This document shows, piece after piece, positions 10,131-21,901 of a stretch of 64,000 bases of DNA. The position numbers and the translations under genes were made by a program. Below the pieces are notes generated by a model. The model saw only the letters and a program-made list of their open reading frames with translations. It was not told where the DNA came from and searched no databases. Origin of the DNA: Spiroplasma monobiae MQ-1 (GTDB lineage: Bacteria; Bacillota_I; Bacilli_A; Mycoplasmatales; Mycoplasmataceae); NCBI RefSeq assembly GCF_002865545.1, contig NZ_CP025543.1, positions 372,001 to 436,000 of the forward strand. Direction: 5' to 3'. How positions within the stretch are numbered: position 1 is the first letter of the stretch; every line of letters starts with the position of its first letter.

Positions 10131-13100
10131 TGATTAAGTTGAATATCAACGAAAAAAATATAAGCAAAAAACAAAAGAAACCATTTCTTAAAAGTTTTTC
10201 TATATTATTGATAATCTGTTCATTAGTTTTAGGGATATTTTTCTCTAGTTTAAAATTCTCAGAAAATATTAAGTTGGGTTCTGACTTTAAAGGGTATTAC
10301 TCAGCTCTTGTTTCAGTTGATAACTTAAATGAAGAAAATAATACAAATGGTCAACCCAATGGTAATTCAAAAGAAGGTGCAAGAGCTTTAAATGAACGTT
10401 TAAATCCAATGGGAAACAACCAAATTATAATTGAGCAAGCTGGTAACAACTTTTTAAAAGTTCTTTCTCCAGTTGATGCATATCCAAATGAAACAGTGTT
10501 TAAAAATCAAATTCAAAAAAATGGTGGTATTGTTTTACTTGATTCAAAAAATAATTATTCAGATTTACAAATAACAAACGAAGCAAATGCTATTTCTAGA
10601 AAAGGAATTAATGATTTTTTTACTGGAGCAAAATCAACTTCAGTAACTTCTTCGAGTCAAAAAACTCCGGCCATATCATATTCTCTAAACGGAGATGCAT
10701 TTAAAAGTTTGCTTCCAACCGCAGAAGGAACATCGCCAACACAAGATGCTTTAAATCTTTTTATCCTTTTAGACGCTGATGGTTTTTATAATGATGTTAG
10801 AAACTATTACAATTTAATTAGTGGAGAAAAAGATCAAAGAATTGAAGATTTTTTTAACAATATTGTTCTTCCTTTAAGAGAAATTTACAATAACACTTCA
10901 ACTTCTGAAACAGTTAGAAGAGTTCTTTTTGACCTATTCTATGGTAGTTGAGATGTTTCAACAAGTGTGGGTGTTCCTTATAAAGCTTATGGTTCTTTAA
11001 TGGATTCAAGTAATTTAAGCCTAAGAGACGCAAATGGTTTTGCACAAATTTCAGATTCATTTAATTATCTTTCAGAAACTTCAAAATATGTTTATGATTC
11101 AAATGCTGTTACAAAAGATTTTGAAGCTGGTGGAAGATATTCTAGAAATGTTAATCTTTGAAATTCTTCAAACATTTTAAGTGATTCTGGTAAAAAGGTT
11201 AATGAAATATTTGCTGAATTAAATCCAGTATTAATAAAGTTCATAAAAGATAGACAAGCATCTTTAAATGAAAACTATTTAACTATGTTGCGAACAAATT
11301 ACTTCCTATTTGATGGGGGAGTTACTGAACAAAAATCTGGTTACGCAGGTTATATTGAGGGTAATAACTTAATAACTCAAGTTGAAAGTTACACAAAAGC
11401 AGAAATTGGAGCATCTTTATTTAATGCTGCAGGTAAAGGTTTTATCTTTACAGTTAACTCGGTTGCGACTTTAGATGGAACTGTAACAAACTTAATGTTA
11501 TGATTTGGATTAATATTCTTATTAATTATTGCTCTGGCTTTAATGACTTATATGACATTCTTCTATAGAATACTTGGACTATTTTCAATGATAATTACTT
11601 TATCGATTATAGGACTAACTTTATTATCAATGACTTGATTTAATCTAACAGTTGGACCAGAAACTATTATTTCTTCATTTATTTTAATTGCTTTAAATAT
11701 TGAAATATTTTCAACATTATTTGAAAATATGAAAGAAAGTTTCTATTTAAAACAACGTGGTTTAAAAACTAGTTTTAATATTTCTATTAAAGAAAATATT
11801 GGTCTTGCAGCTGATTTAGTTGTTGCATTATTAGTTCCTGCAATGTGTATGTTCTGAATTACCTCAAATGCAATAAGATCAATGGCAATTGTGCTTGCTA
11901 TGGGTTCATTCTTTACTGTTTTATTTACAATATTAATTGCTTTCATATTGTTTAAAACTGTAATAAATTCTCAATGAATTGCAAATAGATCATACTTATT
12001 CGCTTTAAATACAGATTTTGCAAGTCAAGGTAAATTTATCTTGAACTATAAAATAAGCAAAACTGAAGCTAAAATTAAAAAATTAGAATCAAAAGAAAAT
12101 TCTAATGTATCTTTAATTAAAACTTTGGAAGATAAATTGAAAACATTAAAAGATAAATTGACTTTAATAAATAAAAAGGAATTAGAAAAACAAGATAAAA
12201 AACAGTTATTGGCAAAAGATAAACTAAACCAAAAAATTGAAAAATTAAACAAAAAAATACAATCACTGGATGAAAATAAAAAGGCTAATAAAATTCAAAA
12301 ACTTAACTTTAAAATAAATGAATTAGTATTTATTAGAGATGATAAAACTCAAAGCATTATTGAAGAAGAAGGTCAAATTTTAACAAATACAAATGAAAAA
12401 TTGAAAATAAAAACAATTGAAAAAAATATCAAAAACGGATCAAAAATGATTTCAATATTTGGTGTTATCATGTTATTTTTATCAGTATTACTAGGTCTAG
12501 TGTTTGGTCTACGTTTTGACTACACATTTGGTGGAAGAACTGACTATACTTTATGAGGAGATAATATAACAAATGCTTACAATGGTATGACTGCTGAAAC
12601 ATTTGAAGATAGAGATCCAAGAACAGCTGGGCTTGAAGATGAAAGAGATCGCTTAGTTGCAGAACTTAATGAATTTATCGGTCAAAATCAAAATCAAAGA
12701 GATGCAATTGAGAAAAAAAGAACTGAAGTTGTTCATGAATATATTTACTATGTATTCTCAGATGAATATTATGTTAACTATTTAACAAACAACTTAAATT
12801 CAAATAGACAATACAAAAACCATAAATATTCAGTTTCTTATGGTGATTCATTTGTATATAATGGATCTTCTTCAAATCAAAACTGAATAACAATTACTGT
12901 GTATACTCAGGATTTAAGACAATCTGCAATAATTAAGCAATTGTTTACTTCATGAAACATAAGTAAACAAGAAGAAATAACTGAAACTAGTGGATTTATA
13001 ACAAAAGCTATTAGACCAGCTACAATGATGTGAACACTAACTCAAATTGCAATAACAATTGCAGTTGTTATATTGGCTTTATTGATTTACATTTTAATTA

Positions 13101-13858
13101 GATTTAAATGAACTTATTATATTGCTATGGTAGTATCAATTGTTCTTGCTCCTCTGATTACTGTTGCGTTTATAACAACTTTACAAATTCCATTGGGAAA
13201 CTCATCAATTATTGCAATTGTAAGTAGTATTGTTTTTGCTGTAACTGCATTATTTATTGTTTTTGGAAAAGCAAGATCTTTAGTTGCATCTAAAGATGAG
13301 AAATCAATGATTGAGTTCTTTAAAAAAGAAATTGAAATTGTTTATGACACAAAAACAATCAAAAGACAAATGAATGATGAGTTATTTGATTTAAAAAATC
13401 AAATGAGATTAAACATAAGAACAAATAAACTTACTAAAGATGAGTCTAAAAAACTTAAATTAGAGTTTAAAGAAATTAAGCACAATAAAAAAATTGAGTA
13501 CAAAAAAGTTAAAAAAGAGAATAAAATAAAAATAAATAGAGTTGGTAAACAAAACAACTACTTATCTGAAGTTTTAGTAAAAACATTTAAATTTGGATTT
13601 GTAAGATGTTCTCTTCTTGTAGGACTTTATGCACTAGTAGGTGCTTTAATGGTAGTTTCTATGCCAACAATATCAGCATTTGGACTTTCAATCATTATTG
13701 GAACTGTTGTTACTAGTTTACTTGTATTGTTTATATCACTGCCTCTTTGAGTTGTGTTTGAACAAATAAGAATTAGAAATAACTTAGCTAGAAAACGTTT
13801 CATCAATGGTCTTTATGTATCAAATGAAGAGCAAATTATAGAAGGAATCAATGATTAA
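10130..13858 (+). CDS. secDF: SecDF protein-export membrane protein, fused and enlarged
   Basis: 1242 residues with many TGA Trp codons; Bacillus SecDF has about 740. Order: a first membrane helix (LLIICSLVLGIFFSSL, near 25-40), a large extracellular SecD domain, a SecD membrane cluster (about 450-630), a lysine-rich coiled-coil insertion (about 637-770), then SecF: helix IFGVIMLFLSVLLGLVFGL, external domain, membrane cluster, a second basic cytoplasmic insertion (about 1055-1150) and final helices. RTDYTL near residue 805 is in the place of the usual SecF GGtl motif. SecDF uses ion gradient energy to complete Sec-dependent export. GTG start overlaps the preceding stop; apt follows 16 bases later, so comN-secDF-apt look like one operon. 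Confidence 0.88.
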
Positions 13859-13874
13859 TAAGAGGATATAAAAT

Positions 13875-14387
13875 ATGGACTTAAAAAAATATATATGAGA
13901 TGTTGAAAACTTTCCAATTGATGGAGTTACATTTAAGGATGTAACTCCATTATTAAATGACAAAGATGCTTTCAAATATACAATCGATAAAATGGTTGAA
14001 TATGTAAAACAAAAAAAAGCAAATGTTATTGTTGCTCCTGAAGCAAGAGGTTTCTTATTTGCATCAGCTGTAGCTTATGCAGCAGGTTGTAGATTTGTTT
14101 TGGTTAGAAAACCAGGAAAATTGCCAAGAGAAGTTAAAGATGTTGAATATGAATTAGAATATGGAAAAGGTCATATTCAAATCCATGTTGGAGATGTTAG
14201 AGAAAATGATAATGTAGTTATTGTTGATGATGTTTTGGCCACTGGAGGAACAATGAAAGCTATTGTAGATCTTGTGCAACAAGAAAAAGCAAAAGTAAAT
14301 GGAATTGTTTTCTTAGCTGATTTGTCATTCTTGCATGAACCTGAATTATTTAAAGAATTTGATTCAAAAAGTTTAATAACTTATTAA
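13875..14387 (+). CDS. apt: Adenine phosphoribosyltransferase
   Basis: 170 residues, the normal length. VIVAPEARGFLFA (dimer/PRPP loop region), the hood residues RKPGKLPRE, and the PRPP-binding motif VVIVDDVLATGGT near residues 114-126 are all present and intact. The enzyme makes AMP from adenine and PRPP and is the main adenine salvage route in organisms that cannot make purines. ATG is preceded by AGAGGA. It closes the comN-secDF-apt operon and is followed by a terminator. In Firmicutes relA usually follows; here it comes only after an ABC-transporter block. Confidence 0.95.
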
Positions 14388-14389
14388 TA

Positions 14390-14418
14390 AAAACAAGGAC
14401 TATTCCTTGTTTTTTTAT
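14390..14418 (+). terminator. apt terminator
   Basis: AAAACAAGGA (14390-14399), loop CTAT, TCCTTGTTTT (14404-14413), T run. Strong. Confidence 0.92.
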
Positions 14419-14522
14419 TTATATTTTATTTTACAAAAACTAAAATATTTTTATATTCTATGTATAATCATATAGTAATGTCTATATAGACAAATTTAAA
14501 TATATTTAAGGGGAAATTTGGG

Positions 14523-15746
14523 ATGAAAAAATTAATTAAGTTACTTAGTGTAACTCTAATTACTGCCTCTACAACTGGAAGTGTTGTGGCATGTGGACCA
14601 ACTATTATTAAAAAAGAAAAATTAAGAAATGTAGATACAAACTTACTATTATGATCTACAAACTCATTTTATTGAACGACAATTCAAGATAATGCCGCAT
14701 ATACAAGAGAAGATGTAATCAGAGAATTTAATGAAAATTATAATAGAGACAACAAAAATATTATCTTTCCGGATGGTATTTTAAGTGTTGAAGCATTAAC
14801 TGGTGAAAACAATACTATATTGCTAAAATCAAATGTATATTCAAATTACAACAAAGTAGAAAATATTGAAATTTATTTTGTTGAAAATGAAAATATAAGA
14901 GATATTTCAGACAGAATTGAGAATAATATTCAATCTATTTTGAATAAGGAATATAGATACAATTATTTAGAGGATGCAAAATTAAGCCTGAAAAAAGGGT
15001 TATTGGATTCAAAGGCTTACTTTAAAGATGAAGAATCTTTTGTAAAAATTTTAGAAAACAATGATTGAAATGGTAGAGGACCTTTAAAGATAGATATTAT
15101 AAATAGTAAATGAACTCTTGATTTAACTATATTACAACCTCTCTTGGATACTGCAGCTGGTTATACATTTGGATCTAAATCATCTTTAAGTGGAGATATT
15201 AATATTGTTGAGTCAAATACTATTTTTAAATCAATATTTGATATAAAAATAGATGATTATTATAAAACTATTGGTAATACGGCCGGAACTAATTGATTGT
15301 TTCAGTTTGTTTATAAAATAAATGGTAAGGAAATTTTTAATAGAGGAGAACTAATGGTTGTTATGACTCTTTATGAGTTTTATATAAGGTCTCTTCAAGA
15401 ATATGTTTCTATAAAAGGCGAAGAATTAACATCAATAAATGATAGAAATATGATATTTAACTTTAGTTATAAAACTATGCAACAGTTATTTTCTGATCCA
15501 ATAACTGGAGGACAAAAATTTAATGCAAACATAAACGGTGTTGCATTTGAAATTGAAGCCAGTCCTTATTTAGTTGACAATAAATCAAAAAACACAAACT
15601 TAAATATATTAGAAGATTATAATTTCAAAAAAACTTATAAGGTTGATTTTGACAATAATAAACAATTTGATGTATATTCATTTGTTAAAAGAGATGTATC
15701 TGATAATAATGCTTACGAATATAGCGAATTCAGACATAACAAATAG
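14523..15746 (+). CDS. Lipoprotein linked to an ABC transporter
   Basis: 407 residues. The N-terminus is a lipoprotein signal: KK, a hydrophobic stretch and SVVAC, with the lipid-bearing cysteine at residue 24. The mature part is hydrophilic with mixed strands and no repeat or known domain that I recognise. It should be anchored on the outer face of the membrane. The next two genes (ATPase at 15762, permease at 16508) follow at 15- and 14-base gaps, so the three likely form one lipoprotein-associated ABC system. The transported substrate is unknown. ATG follows AAGGGGAAATTTGGG; TATAAT at 14463-14468 may be the -10 box. Confidence 0.8.
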
Positions 15747-15761
15747 TAAGGGATTTCAAAG

Positions 15762-16493
15762 ATGATAGAACTAAAAAATGTTACTAGAATATTTAAAGAT
15801 GAAAAAGGTATTAAAGATCTTAATTTTGAAATTCCGGAAAAATCAATAGTTGTTTTTATTGGTAATAATGGTGCAGGAAAAACAACAGCTATTAGAGCTA
15901 TATCTGGAGAATTAAAACTCCACTCAGGAGAAGTTTTGATTGATGGTGAAGATTTATTTAAGAACAATAATCTTAAAAAAATAGCATTTTTTCCAGATAC
16001 AAATTCAATTCCCAGAGGAATGACTGTTTATGAATATGTTAGATACTCTTGTGCCGCTCATGGTATAAGGGAAAGTTTTATGTTAGAAAAAACTACACCA
16101 ATTTATGAACTATTAGGAATTAGTGGATATATTAATACTAAAATTAAACATTTATCATCAGGTACTAAAAAGAAAGTTGCAATGGTTTCGGCTCTTGTTT
16201 TATCTCCAAAATATATTATTTTTGATGAACCAACAGCGAACTTGGATATTGAATCAAAAATAGAATTTATTGAAATTATTAGGGTTCTTAATTCTTTAAA
16301 TGTTTCTATTATGATAACAAGTCACTTGATAGAAGAATTAGAAGATATAGCTACTCACGTTGTATTAATAAATGATGGAAAAATTGTTTATAAAAATGAG
16401 TTTGATAAAAAGAAAGAAAAAATATTAGACATATATAAGAAATTTGTTGAGAAGCCAATCTTTAATAAAGAAATTATTAAAGATTTATATTAG
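15762..16493 (+). CDS. ABC transporter ATP-binding protein
   Basis: 243 residues with a complete ABC cassette: Walker A FIGNNGAGKTTAI near residues 31-43, Q-loop-like FFPDTN, signature HLSSGTKKKVA near 130-140, Walker B YIIFDEPTANLD near 152-163, and the switch histidine in SHLIEEL. The close spacing to the upstream lipoprotein and downstream permease makes it the motor of that transporter. The order Walker A - short ABC-2 style cassette and the partner permease with few helices and a large outer domain point to an export or lipoprotein-handling role rather than uptake, but that is inference. Confidence 0.92.
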   Translation: MIELKNVTRIFKDEKGIKDLNFEIPEKSIVVFIGNNGAGKTTAIRAISGELKLHSGEVLIDGEDLFKNNNLKKIAFFPDTNSIPRGMTVYEYVRYSCAAHGIRESFMLEKTTPIYELLGISGYINTKIKHLSSGTKKKVAMVSALVLSPKYIIFDEPTANLDIESKIEFIEIIRVLNSLNVSIMITSHLIEELEDIATHVVLINDGKIVYKNEFDKKKEKILDIYKKFVEKPIFNKEIIKDLY

Positions 16494-16507
16494 GAAGATG
16501 TGTTGGT

Positions 16508-18460
16508 ATGGAAGAAAATAAAACCTTAGATTTAAATCAAAAACAAACAGATTTATTAAAAAAATACAAAAATAAAAGAGCTAAATCAAAAGTAAATGAG
16601 TATGAAAAAGTTAATTGAATGAATTTCCTTATTATATTGAAAATTAATCTTAGAAATTCATTTAAAAGCATTCCTTTAATAGTTACGGGATCGCTGTTTG
16701 TTATAGCATCTCTTGTTATGACTATCTCAATGCATTTTGTTAATTCTGACAATGGTTTAATAGATTATTCTAAGTTCTCTATTTTAATTGCAACACAATA
16801 TATTTGTGGTGTGATATTACTTTCTGTATTTATAACAATACTTTGTGTTTTTTTGATTAGAGTTCATAAAAATACAGGTATTCAAAATATTGAATTAAGA
16901 GCTGGTATGAGTCCTGCTATAAGTTTTTTTATCAGACTTATTGTTATTTTGGTTATGGTGTTAACTTATGCTTCATTCAATTTGGTTTTAAATCTAATAG
17001 CTTCAATTGGCATAAGATTTGAACAAGATAATGGACCCTCAATAATATTATCTGCGCTTTTATTCTGATATATTTTTGGTCTTTTATTTGCATCAATATC
17101 TTTATTGACTGCTCAAGTAATTTCTTTCTTTGCTCAAACTGCTTTACTAGTAATTTTATCAATTACATTTGCAGTTTCTCCAATACTTGCAAATTTAACA
17201 AGAAGTGTTCCTGTAATGAAAAACATTTTTGAACAGAAGCAAAAAGCATATTTAATGTATCCGAAATTAGTGGCTGGTCAAGAATTTTATAATATTTTGT
17301 CTTCTGAGAATGTTGATCCAAAATTGTCTTCACTACTGTCTGATGCAAATTTATTTCAAACACTTAAAGAAAATATAGGTGAGGTATTTTTTTCAGATGA
17401 TAGTGTAAAAATTAGTTTTGAAGATTTTTCAAGAAATGATAATCCTTCTATAATAGTTGATGCAACTACTCTATTAGAATTTTTAGTTCAAACAGGAAAT
17501 TACAATGTTAAATTAACTTCAAAACCATTTGGTGGAAAAACAGATAAAATGAGTAATTTCTTATTTGAGGGTACAAGCATTTATTCTTTATTGAATGACA
17601 TAAGTCAAAATTTAATTGGATTTGAAGACTCACAAGAAAACCCATTTATTTCAAAAGAAGAGAACTTAAATGATGATAGAACTGTTAATTTTAACTTAAA
17701 ACCTGCATTGGACTATTTATCTAATAAATATATTTCAAATCCATCTATGTTGGCACTTATTAATTTAATAGAAGTTCAAAAACAACAATTAGATATTTAT
17801 GACTCAATTACTCATACAGATATTTATACAATATATGAAGAACCTCAGTTTGTAAGAACTGGAGGAGAGGTAATGCCTATGTTTAAATATCAAGAAAATA
17901 GTCAATATTTTGATTTTGAATATGATAATGGTCATCAGTTAATTCCATCAATGCAAATGATCTCTTATATAATTTTGCAATTATATAAAAATATGTACAT
18001 ATCATCAAATTACGTAGACACTCAATTTGATATAAATATGTTCATTGAACAAGAGGGTAATAATTATATATTTGATAGTTCAGTTACAAGTGTAAATGTA
18101 ATGAACATGTTAAACATCTTTAATCACACTGTATTTATTTATCTAAATGGTAAAACTTCTCCAATGACTTGAAATTATTTAAACGAAAAATTTTCTCTAA
18201 TTAGTAAATTTTCGCTTACTGACTTCCAAGTCAATGTTAATTTAGAAGCTTGAAGTAGTATTTATCAAAACGGTGAAAAGCCAAATAAAACAACATCAGA
18301 ATCAATATTATTTGCTAAAAATGATAAAGGTTCATCAAAAAATACTGTAACTATAAAAGATAATATTGAAGTTGCAGGAATAATTGTTTGATACCTATTT
18401 TTAACTATTGGTTTATTTTCATTAAGCTATTTACAATATTTAAAAAGAGCTAGATATTAA
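16508..18460 (+). CDS. ABC transporter permease with large external domain
   Basis: 650 residues. After a basic cytoplasmic start of about 38 residues come roughly six membrane helices (for example VTGSLFVIASLVMTISM, GVILLSVFITILCVFLI, LIVILVMVLTYASFNLV, LLVILSITFAVSPILANL) up to about residue 235, then a hydrophilic domain of nearly 390 residues, then one last helix (IIVWYLFLTIGLFSLSYL) and a short basic tail. This is an ABC-2-like topology with the soluble domain outside. It pairs with the ATPase encoded 14 bases upstream. The ATG at 16508 has AGGAAG ten bases upstream. Substrate unknown. Confidence 0.8.
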
Positions 18461-18486
18461 AACTTACTTAGGGTAAGTTTTTTTAT
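18460..18486 (+). terminator. Terminator after ABC permease
   Basis: AAACTTAC (18460-18467), loop TTAGG, GTAAGTTT (18473-18480), T run. Confidence 0.88.
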
Positions 18487-18565
18487 TGTTAAGTTAGGAA
18501 TATGCTATTTATTTATATATAATATAAATATTATTGGCAATTTTATAAAGTAAGGGGCGATGTTG

Positions 18566-20887
18566 ATGCAAACTTTAGAATCAATAAATGAACAAGAATT
18601 TAATTATGTTGAGTGTAGAGATGTAGAAGTTCTTGTTGCAGAAATGCGCAAGTATATTAAAAATAATAAATTAATTGAAGAAGTTAAAAAAGCATACTAT
18701 TATGCAGAAGAAAAACATAAAGATCAAAAGAGAAAAAATGGAGATCCTTTCATAATTCACCCACTTTCAACTGGTTATTACTTAGCCCAATGAAGAATGG
18801 GTCCAAAAACAATTATTGCAGGTCTTTTACATGATGTTATTGAAGATACACCAGTAACATTTTCAGAAATTGAAGATTTATATGGTGTTGAAGTTGCAGA
18901 CATAGTTGAAGCTGTAACTAAAGTTAGCTACTTTACTAAAGAAAATCGTGAACAAATGAAAGCTAATTATTTAAGAAAACTATTCTTATCAATGATTAGA
19001 GATATTAGGGTTATAATTGTTAAAATTGCTGACCGTATGCATAACTTATTAACTCTACAATACATGAAACCTGAAAAACAAAAAATTATTGCCAAAGAAA
19101 CTTTAGAAATTTACTCAACAATTGCTCATAGAATTGGTATGAAGACTGCCAAAAACATATTAGAAGATTACTCTTTTGAGTACTTAAATCCTAAAGAGTA
19201 TACAAGAGTTAAAAACCTTTTGGAAGAAGATAAAAGTTCTAGAAAAGAAATTATAAAAGATATTATTGAAGAGATAAATAAAAAATTAAAAGAAGGCGGA
19301 ATTAAAAACGCTCAAGTTTTTGGTAGGTCAAAAACAATTTATTCAATTTATAGAAAATTAACTCAATTTGGTAAATCATTTAGTGATATAAATGATATTT
19401 TGGCTGTAAGAATTATTACAGATAAACAAGATGATTGTTATAGAATCCTTGGGTGATTACATCAAATTTTCACACCACTTTCAGGAAGATTTAAAGACTA
19501 TATTGCAACTCCAAAAAATAACTTATACCAATCATTGCATTCAACTTTAGCAAGTAAAGATGGGATAATATTTGAAGCCCAAATTAGAACAAGAGAAATG
19601 GATGAAATTGCTGAAAACGGAGCTGCTGCTCACTGAAAATACAAAGAGGGAGAAAAAACAGTAGATATAGCAGAAAAACAAAAGGAAATTGACTTAAAAG
19701 TTGATATGTTTACACGATTGATGAACCTTGAAAAACTTGCAACTGAAAGTATTGAAATCGATTATAATGAAGAGTCACAAAAAATTGACTTAAGTGGTGA
19801 AGTTGTTGAAGAAACATTTAAATCAGATTACTTAGCACCAATGATTTACATTCTTACTCCAGATGGTAGTGTTGTAAACTTACCTTTTGGATCGACTGTT
19901 TTAGACTTTGCATATAAAATTCACACAGAAGTGGGTAATAAAACTGTTGGGGCTAAAATTAATGGTGTATTTTCTCCATATAATACAACTCTTAACTCAG
20001 GGGAAATGGTTGAAATCCAAACTTCAAAAGATGCTTATCCTCATGAAAAATGATTACGTTTTGTTAGAACTTCAACAGCTCGTAGATCAATTGAAGATTA
20101 TCTAAATCTTCAAAAAGAAAAAGAATTAGAAAAAGAAAAAATAACTAATCAAAAAATTATTAGAAACACTAAACGTGAAATTGATAGATATATTATTGCA
20201 AATAATTTAAAATGAAATATTAATTCAATTGAAGAAATTCAAAAAAAACTTAATGTTTTAGATTATAAAAATATTGATGAATTTTTATTATCTGTTGGTA
20301 ATGGTGACTTTTCTATTCCTGAAGCGGTTGATATAGTTTATGTATCGAAACAAGAATTAAAAGATATTGAATTAATCAATGATATGAAGACAAGAAAATA
20401 TAAATCATCTAAAGGTAGAGATGATTTAAGGATAAATGGTATTGAAAAAGTTAGTTGTTCACTTGCACAATGTTGTTATCCAGTGCCTGTTGAACCAGTA
20501 ACAAGTTTTATGTCAAAAACTAAAGGTATTCAAGTTCATAGAAGTGATTGTTTAAATATTACGAATATTAAAAAAGTAAAAAACTTACTTGAAACAGAGT
20601 GAATTGAAAAGAAAACTATGAACAAGAGATATAATGCAAAAATCAGAATTAATGCATATGATAGACCGGGAATATTATTGGATATTGTTTCTGTCTTTGC
20701 AGCTCAAAGAGCTAACTTAACAGAGGTTAAAGTAATTTCACAAGAAGATGATTACACCGGAAAAGGAAGTATGGTAATTGATGTTAGTGATTTAGAACAA
20801 TTAAAAGTTATTCTAAAAACTTTATCGGAAGTTCCTGGTGTTATTGCTGTTACAAGGGCAACTTCTTCAGAAAATCCAATATCTTAA
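18566..20887 (+). CDS. relA: Bifunctional (p)ppGpp synthetase/hydrolase Rel
   Basis: 773 residues with the full long-Rel layout. HD hydrolase region: KRKNGDPFIIHPL and LLHDVIEDT near residue 85-95. Synthetase: VFGRSKTIYSIYRKL, DINDILAVRI and RFKDYIATPKNNLYQSLHST. TGS: IYILTPDGSVVNLPFGST from about residue 426. A zinc-finger-like SCSLAQCCYPVP with a later HRSDC near 630-660, then an ACT domain from about 690. Both catalytic centres look intact, so it should make and degrade (p)ppGpp. ATG 18566 is 8 bases after AAGGGG; ATG 18560 is too close to it. A TATAAT lies at 18518-18523. Confidence 0.95.
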
Positions 20888-20911
20888 GTGTATTAAATAC
20901 ACTTTTTTTAT
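20886..20911 (+). terminator. rel terminator
   Basis: AAGTGTAT (20886-20893), loop TAA, ATACACTT (20897-20904), T run. It begins inside the rel stop codon. Confidence 0.9.
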
Positions 20912-20934
20912 TAATTTAAAGTGTTATATTAGTG

Positions 20935-20963
20935 TTGTTAGTGATTAGTAAATATGATATACT
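20935..20963 (+). promoter_or_regulatory. Promoter of hypothetical gene 20998
   Basis: TTGTTA (20935-20940), 17-base spacer, TATACT (20958-20963) with an upstream TGA giving an extended -10. A strong GCGGAGGT ribosome site precedes the ATG. Confidence 0.6.
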
Positions 20964-20997
20964 ATAACTAATTATTATATTTTATGCGGAGGTACCT

Positions 20998-21810
20998 ATG
21001 AAAAAAGAAATGATCTATTTGCCAATTCAAGAATTTGTTCAAGCTAACTTAGATTTTAATATAGCTTCAAATAGAAAAGAATCAGAATATGATTTTAACT
21101 TTACAAGATGAAAGACAATGATTTTTTCAAGTCAGAAATTGAAATTTGTTCTTAAATATGCACAATCAGTTTTACAATGACTAAGTAAAGTTGTTAATGT
21201 ACAAAACTTTAGTGTATCAATAGATACAACAACAGTTGATAGATTTAACTTATCAATTTATGAATTTGATACTCACGTATTTAACTGTTCATTATTTACT
21301 AACTTTTATTTAATACCAGAAGGTGACTGATCAAGTAAGATATTTGAAATGCATTTCTCAAAATTTGACTTAAGAAATGGAGAATTGCAAAAAAAAGATA
21401 GCACTAGTTTCTGAAAAGGTGAAGAAGGATTTGAAAAATTCGTAAATATGCTTTATGCAATTATTAAAGAACCTTATAAATTTGAAAAAGTAGCTCCAGT
21501 TCAATGACAAATTGACTTTAAAGATAAGAAACTTTCAAGTTCACAAATTAGAATGCAACTTGCATCACTTGTTCAAACAGGTGTAAGACCAGAAGATCCA
21601 TACTTGACAATTGAACAAGCAATGAAAATTGAAAATGGAGCTAATCCAGATGTTGTTGCACAAGAAGCAAAAAGCGAAAGTGATTTAAAAGAAGTTATAA
21701 ACCCAATTTGAGATGAAGGTATTGAACAAGAAGCTAAATATAAAGATTTAAACTTCGCAATGGCTAAATCAAGAGGGCTTGACCCAACTAATAAGAAAAA
21801 AAGAAGATAA
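20998..21810 (+). CDS. Conserved-looking hypothetical protein after rel
   Basis: 270 residues, soluble, with Trp encoded by TGA six or more times. I do not recognise the family. The N-terminal about 170 residues look like a compact mixed fold (KTMIFSSQKLKFVLKYA, FSVSIDTTTVDRFNLSIYEF, GDWSSKIFEMHFSKFDL); the C-terminal 90 contain a small helical segment (SSSQIRMQLASLVQTGVRPEDPYL, broken here) and a basic end (NKKKRR). No signal peptide or membrane helix. It has its own extended -10 promoter, an excellent GGAGG ribosome site and its own terminator, so it is likely well expressed. Function unknown. Confidence 0.85.
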
Positions 21811-21832
21811 TATGCTTGCATATTATTTTTTT
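21807..21832 (+). terminator. Terminator overlapping stop of gene 20998
   Basis: ATAATATGC (21807-21815), loop TT, GCATATTAT (21818-21826), T run. The TAA stop is in the 5' arm. Confidence 0.85.
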
Positions 21833-21840
21833 ATTTAATT

Positions 21841-21884
21841 TTTTGGTTGTTTTTGGTTGTTTTTTATCTTTTTTGGAATAATAT
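21841..21884 (+). promoter_or_regulatory. fru operon promoter with tandem operator-like repeat
   Basis: Two perfect head-to-tail copies of TTTTGGTTGT (21841-21850 and 21851-21860) run into a plausible -35 TTGTTT (21857-21862); 16 bases on is TAATAT (21879-21884) as -10. A further TTTTGG occurs at 21871-21876. Position over the -35 suggests the site where the product of the first gene (DeoR family) binds. The binding is inferred. Confidence 0.5.
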
Positions 21885-21901
21885 ATCTATGAGGTGAAAG
21901 A

